This document shows positions 62,402 through 64,000 of a DNA stretch of 64,000 bases, one piece after another. This DNA is from Desulfuromonadales bacterium (lineage in GTDB: Bacteria; Desulfobacterota; Desulfuromonadia; Desulfuromonadales; BM103), in NCBI GenBank assembly GCA_014860225.1, contig JACZKE010000052.1, positions 1 to 64,000 of the forward strand. The letters run 5' to 3'. The translations under genes and the position numbers were made by a program. The notes below the pieces were generated by a model, which was not told the origin of the DNA, searched no databases, and saw only the letters and a list, made by a program, of their open reading frames with translations. The stretch's first letter is position 1, and every line of letters begins with the position of its first letter.

Positions 62402-64000
62402 TTACATGAAATATTCAAAGTCCCGCTCGGTTCGGACCCGGCGGCGGAGACGGTAGATTTGCGCCGGGCTCTCGGCCGGGTCGAGACGTACGTAGTTGCG
62501 CCGCCCCTGCCAGAGGTAGCGCCCTTCGCCGATCAGGTCGTGGACCTGGTAAACTTCACTCGCGCCGATTCTCAACTTTTCAAGGGGCAACTCAACCCAG
62601 CCGTCATGCACATGATGTGGGTCGAGATTGATCACTACCAGGATGATGTTGTCGAGGCTCGACGTCATCTTGCCGAAAAAGAGGAGCTGTTCGTTGTCAA
62701 CCGGGTAGAAGTCGAGGCCATCGTTGCTGTGAAGTGCCGGGTTCTCACGGCGGACCCGGTTAACCAGAGTGATGTACTCCCGCAGGCTTTCCGGCCGATT
62801 CCAGTCCCGATGGCGGATCTGGTATTTTTCGGACTGGTGGTATTCTTCGGTGCCCGGTGTCGCCTCGTTTTCGCAGAGTTCATATCCGCTGTAGATGCCA
62901 TAGCTCGCTCCCAGGGTAGCGGCCAACACCAGCCTGGAAAGGAAAGCCGGGCGGCCGCCGAACTGGAGGAACTCCGGCAGAATGTCCGGTGTGTTGGCGA
63001 AAAAGTTGGGACGGAAGAATTCACGGACTCCGCTACGGGTGAGCGTGGTCACATATTCGATGATTTCGCGTTTTGTGTTTCGCCAGGTGAAGTAGGTGTA
63101 CGACTGGCTGAAGCCCACCTTGGCCAAAGCATGCATGATTTTCGGCCGGGTGAAGGCTTCAGAGAGAAAGACCGTGTCCGGAAAGCTTCTTCGCACTTCA
63201 TCTATGGTCCAGCCCCAAAAGTTAAGCGGCTTGGTGTGAGGATTGTCCACACGGAAGATGCGCACTCCCCTTGAGGCCCAGAAGACGATAACATCCTTGA
63301 GCTCAGACCAGAGGCTTTCCCAGGCCGGATTTTCAAAATTGAGAGGGTAGATGTCCTGGTATTTCTTCGGCGGGTTTTCCGCATACTTGATGCTGCCATC
63401 CGGGCGGTGGCGAAACCATTCCGGATGTTCCTTGACGTAGGGATGGTCCGGCGAGCATTGAAAGGCGATGTCGAGGGCCACTTCGAGGCCGAGGTGGGAT
63501 GCGGTCTCAACAAAAAAATCAAAATCGTCCATGGTACCGAGTTCCGGATGAATCGCCTTGTGACCCCCCTCTGGTCCGCCGATGGCCCAAGGACTCCCGG
63601 GGTCGTCCGGTCCGGCTACGAGGGTGTTGTTCGGTCCCTTGCGGTAGGTGTGCCCGATGGGGTGGATGGGCGGCAGGTAGACGACGTCAAAGCCCATTCC
63701 TGCCACATAGGACAGCTGCTTCGCCGCATCCCGGAAGGTACCGCTCTGTGACGGGGAGCTGCCGGTCGAGCGGGGAAACATCTCGTACCAGGCGCCATAT
63801 CTGGCGCGGATACGTTCCACATTGATCTGCAGGGCCTGGTGGTAACGGGAGCTCTGCGAGCGGTCCGGATAACGGTTCATGAGAGCGGTAAGGTCCGCTG
63901 ACAGTCCGCGCTCCACGCGCTCGGCCTGGGCCTTTTTTGACTTGAGCAGCAGTGCGATTTTTGTCAGCCAGCTGCGATCGGGCTCTAACGCCCGCTCCGC
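62402..64000 (-). CDS. glgE: Alpha-1,4-glucan:maltose-1-phosphate maltosyltransferase, 5' end missing
   Basis: 532 codons are visible; the frame is open through the right edge (RSWLTKIALLLKSKKAQ before 63914), so perhaps 120-160 N-terminal residues lie outside. GlgE extends alpha-1,4-glucan from maltose-1-phosphate. GH13_3 motifs are visible: PIHPIGHTYRKGPNNTL, the nucleophile in GVRIFRVDNPHTKPLNFW, the acid Glu in DTVFLSEAFTRPKIM, and YGIYSGYELCENEATPG. It is first of the five visible genes and lies 18 bases before the TreS-maltokinase start. The GTG at 63914 is only an internal codon. Confidence 0.93.
   Translation of the reverse strand, partial: AERALEPDRSWLTKIALLLKSKKAQAERVERGLSADLTALMNRYPDRSQSSRYHQALQINVERIRARYGAWYEMFPRSTGSSPSQSGTFRDAAKQLSYVAGMGFDVVYLPPIHPIGHTYRKGPNNTLVAGPDDPGSPWAIGGPEGGHKAIHPELGTMDDFDFFVETASHLGLEVALDIAFQCSPDHPYVKEHPEWFRHRPDGSIKYAENPPKKYQDIYPLNFENPAWESLWSELKDVIVFWASRGVRIFRVDNPHTKPLNFWGWTIDEVRRSFPDTVFLSEAFTRPKIMHALAKVGFSQSYTYFTWRNTKREIIEYVTTLTRSGVREFFRPNFFANTPDILPEFLQFGGRPAFLSRLVLAATLGASYGIYSGYELCENEATPGTEEYHQSEKYQIRHRDWNRPESLREYITLVNRVRRENPALHSNDGLDFYPVDNEQLLFFGKMTSSLDNIILVVINLDPHHVHDGWVELPLEKLRIGASEVYQVHDLIGEGRYLWQGRRNYVRLDPAESPAQIYRLRRRVRTERDFEYFM

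Overview
The window reads as chromosomal DNA of an anaerobic, respiring or syntrophic Desulfobacterota bacterium, most like the Desulfuromonadales/Geobacter relatives. This is inferred from gene content: a BamA-type ring-opening hydrolase with Dch and Had, a 3-hydroxyacyl-CoA dehydrogenase/enoyl-CoA hydratase fused in the HAD-ECH order, an IorAB/PaaK/ACT cluster, a tungsten-type aldehyde oxidoreductase, a TRAP transporter and a UGA-containing peroxiredoxin gene. No rRNA, tRNA, CRISPR array or intact transposase was seen.

Left part (1-12.9 kb): a minus-strand group of a semialdehyde dehydrogenase, a tartrate/D-malate-type dehydrogenase and the start of a regulator running off the left edge; a pirin; a decayed RAYT/integrase remnant; a membrane hybrid histidine kinase; a GNAT, an Rrf2 regulator and a small membrane protein; then a transglutaminase-like protein, a CoA-transferase/GNAT fusion and an HDAC-type deacylase. 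The last two end beside the benzoate-CoA ligase gene and form a plausible reversible acylation pair.

Aromatic part (13-45.4 kb): two divergent gene sets flank an IclR-type regulator with two matching palindromic operators. The minus set (24412 down to 12978) is a compact benzoate operon: benzoate-CoA ligase, an amidohydrolase, Dch, Oah/BamA, Had, a thioesterase, two thiolases, an SDR and the HAD-ECH fusion. It takes benzoate to benzoyl-CoA, and the cyclic dienoyl-CoA to glutaryl-CoA plus acetyl-CoA, but carries no recognisable four-subunit or Bam-type benzoyl-CoA reductase. The plus set starts with an ATP-dependent activator and ONE BcrB/HgdB-like subunit. It continues with an ADP-forming acyl-CoA synthetase, a CoA-transferase, PaaK, IorAB, a tandemly duplicated ACT plus ketopantoate-reductase-like pair, a TRAP transporter, a Usp, an aldehyde oxidoreductase fused to a MoaD-like tail, and an alpha/beta hydrolase. 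The set looks built for aryl-2-oxo acids and arylacetates. The two-gene radical enzyme and the 2-oxo acid reductases suggest an extra, possibly undescribed, branch.

Right part (45.5-64 kb): a light/UV-stress-like group (SRPBCC protein, Blc-type lipocalin, UvsE, SDR-DUF2867), then an exported selenocysteine peroxiredoxin with a clear SECIS hairpin, then a tightly overlapping minus-strand trehalose/alpha-glucan operon (GlgE, TreS-maltokinase, GlgB, TreZ, MalQ-TreY fusion) that runs off the right edge. Several families of palindromic dispersed repeats are scattered between genes.
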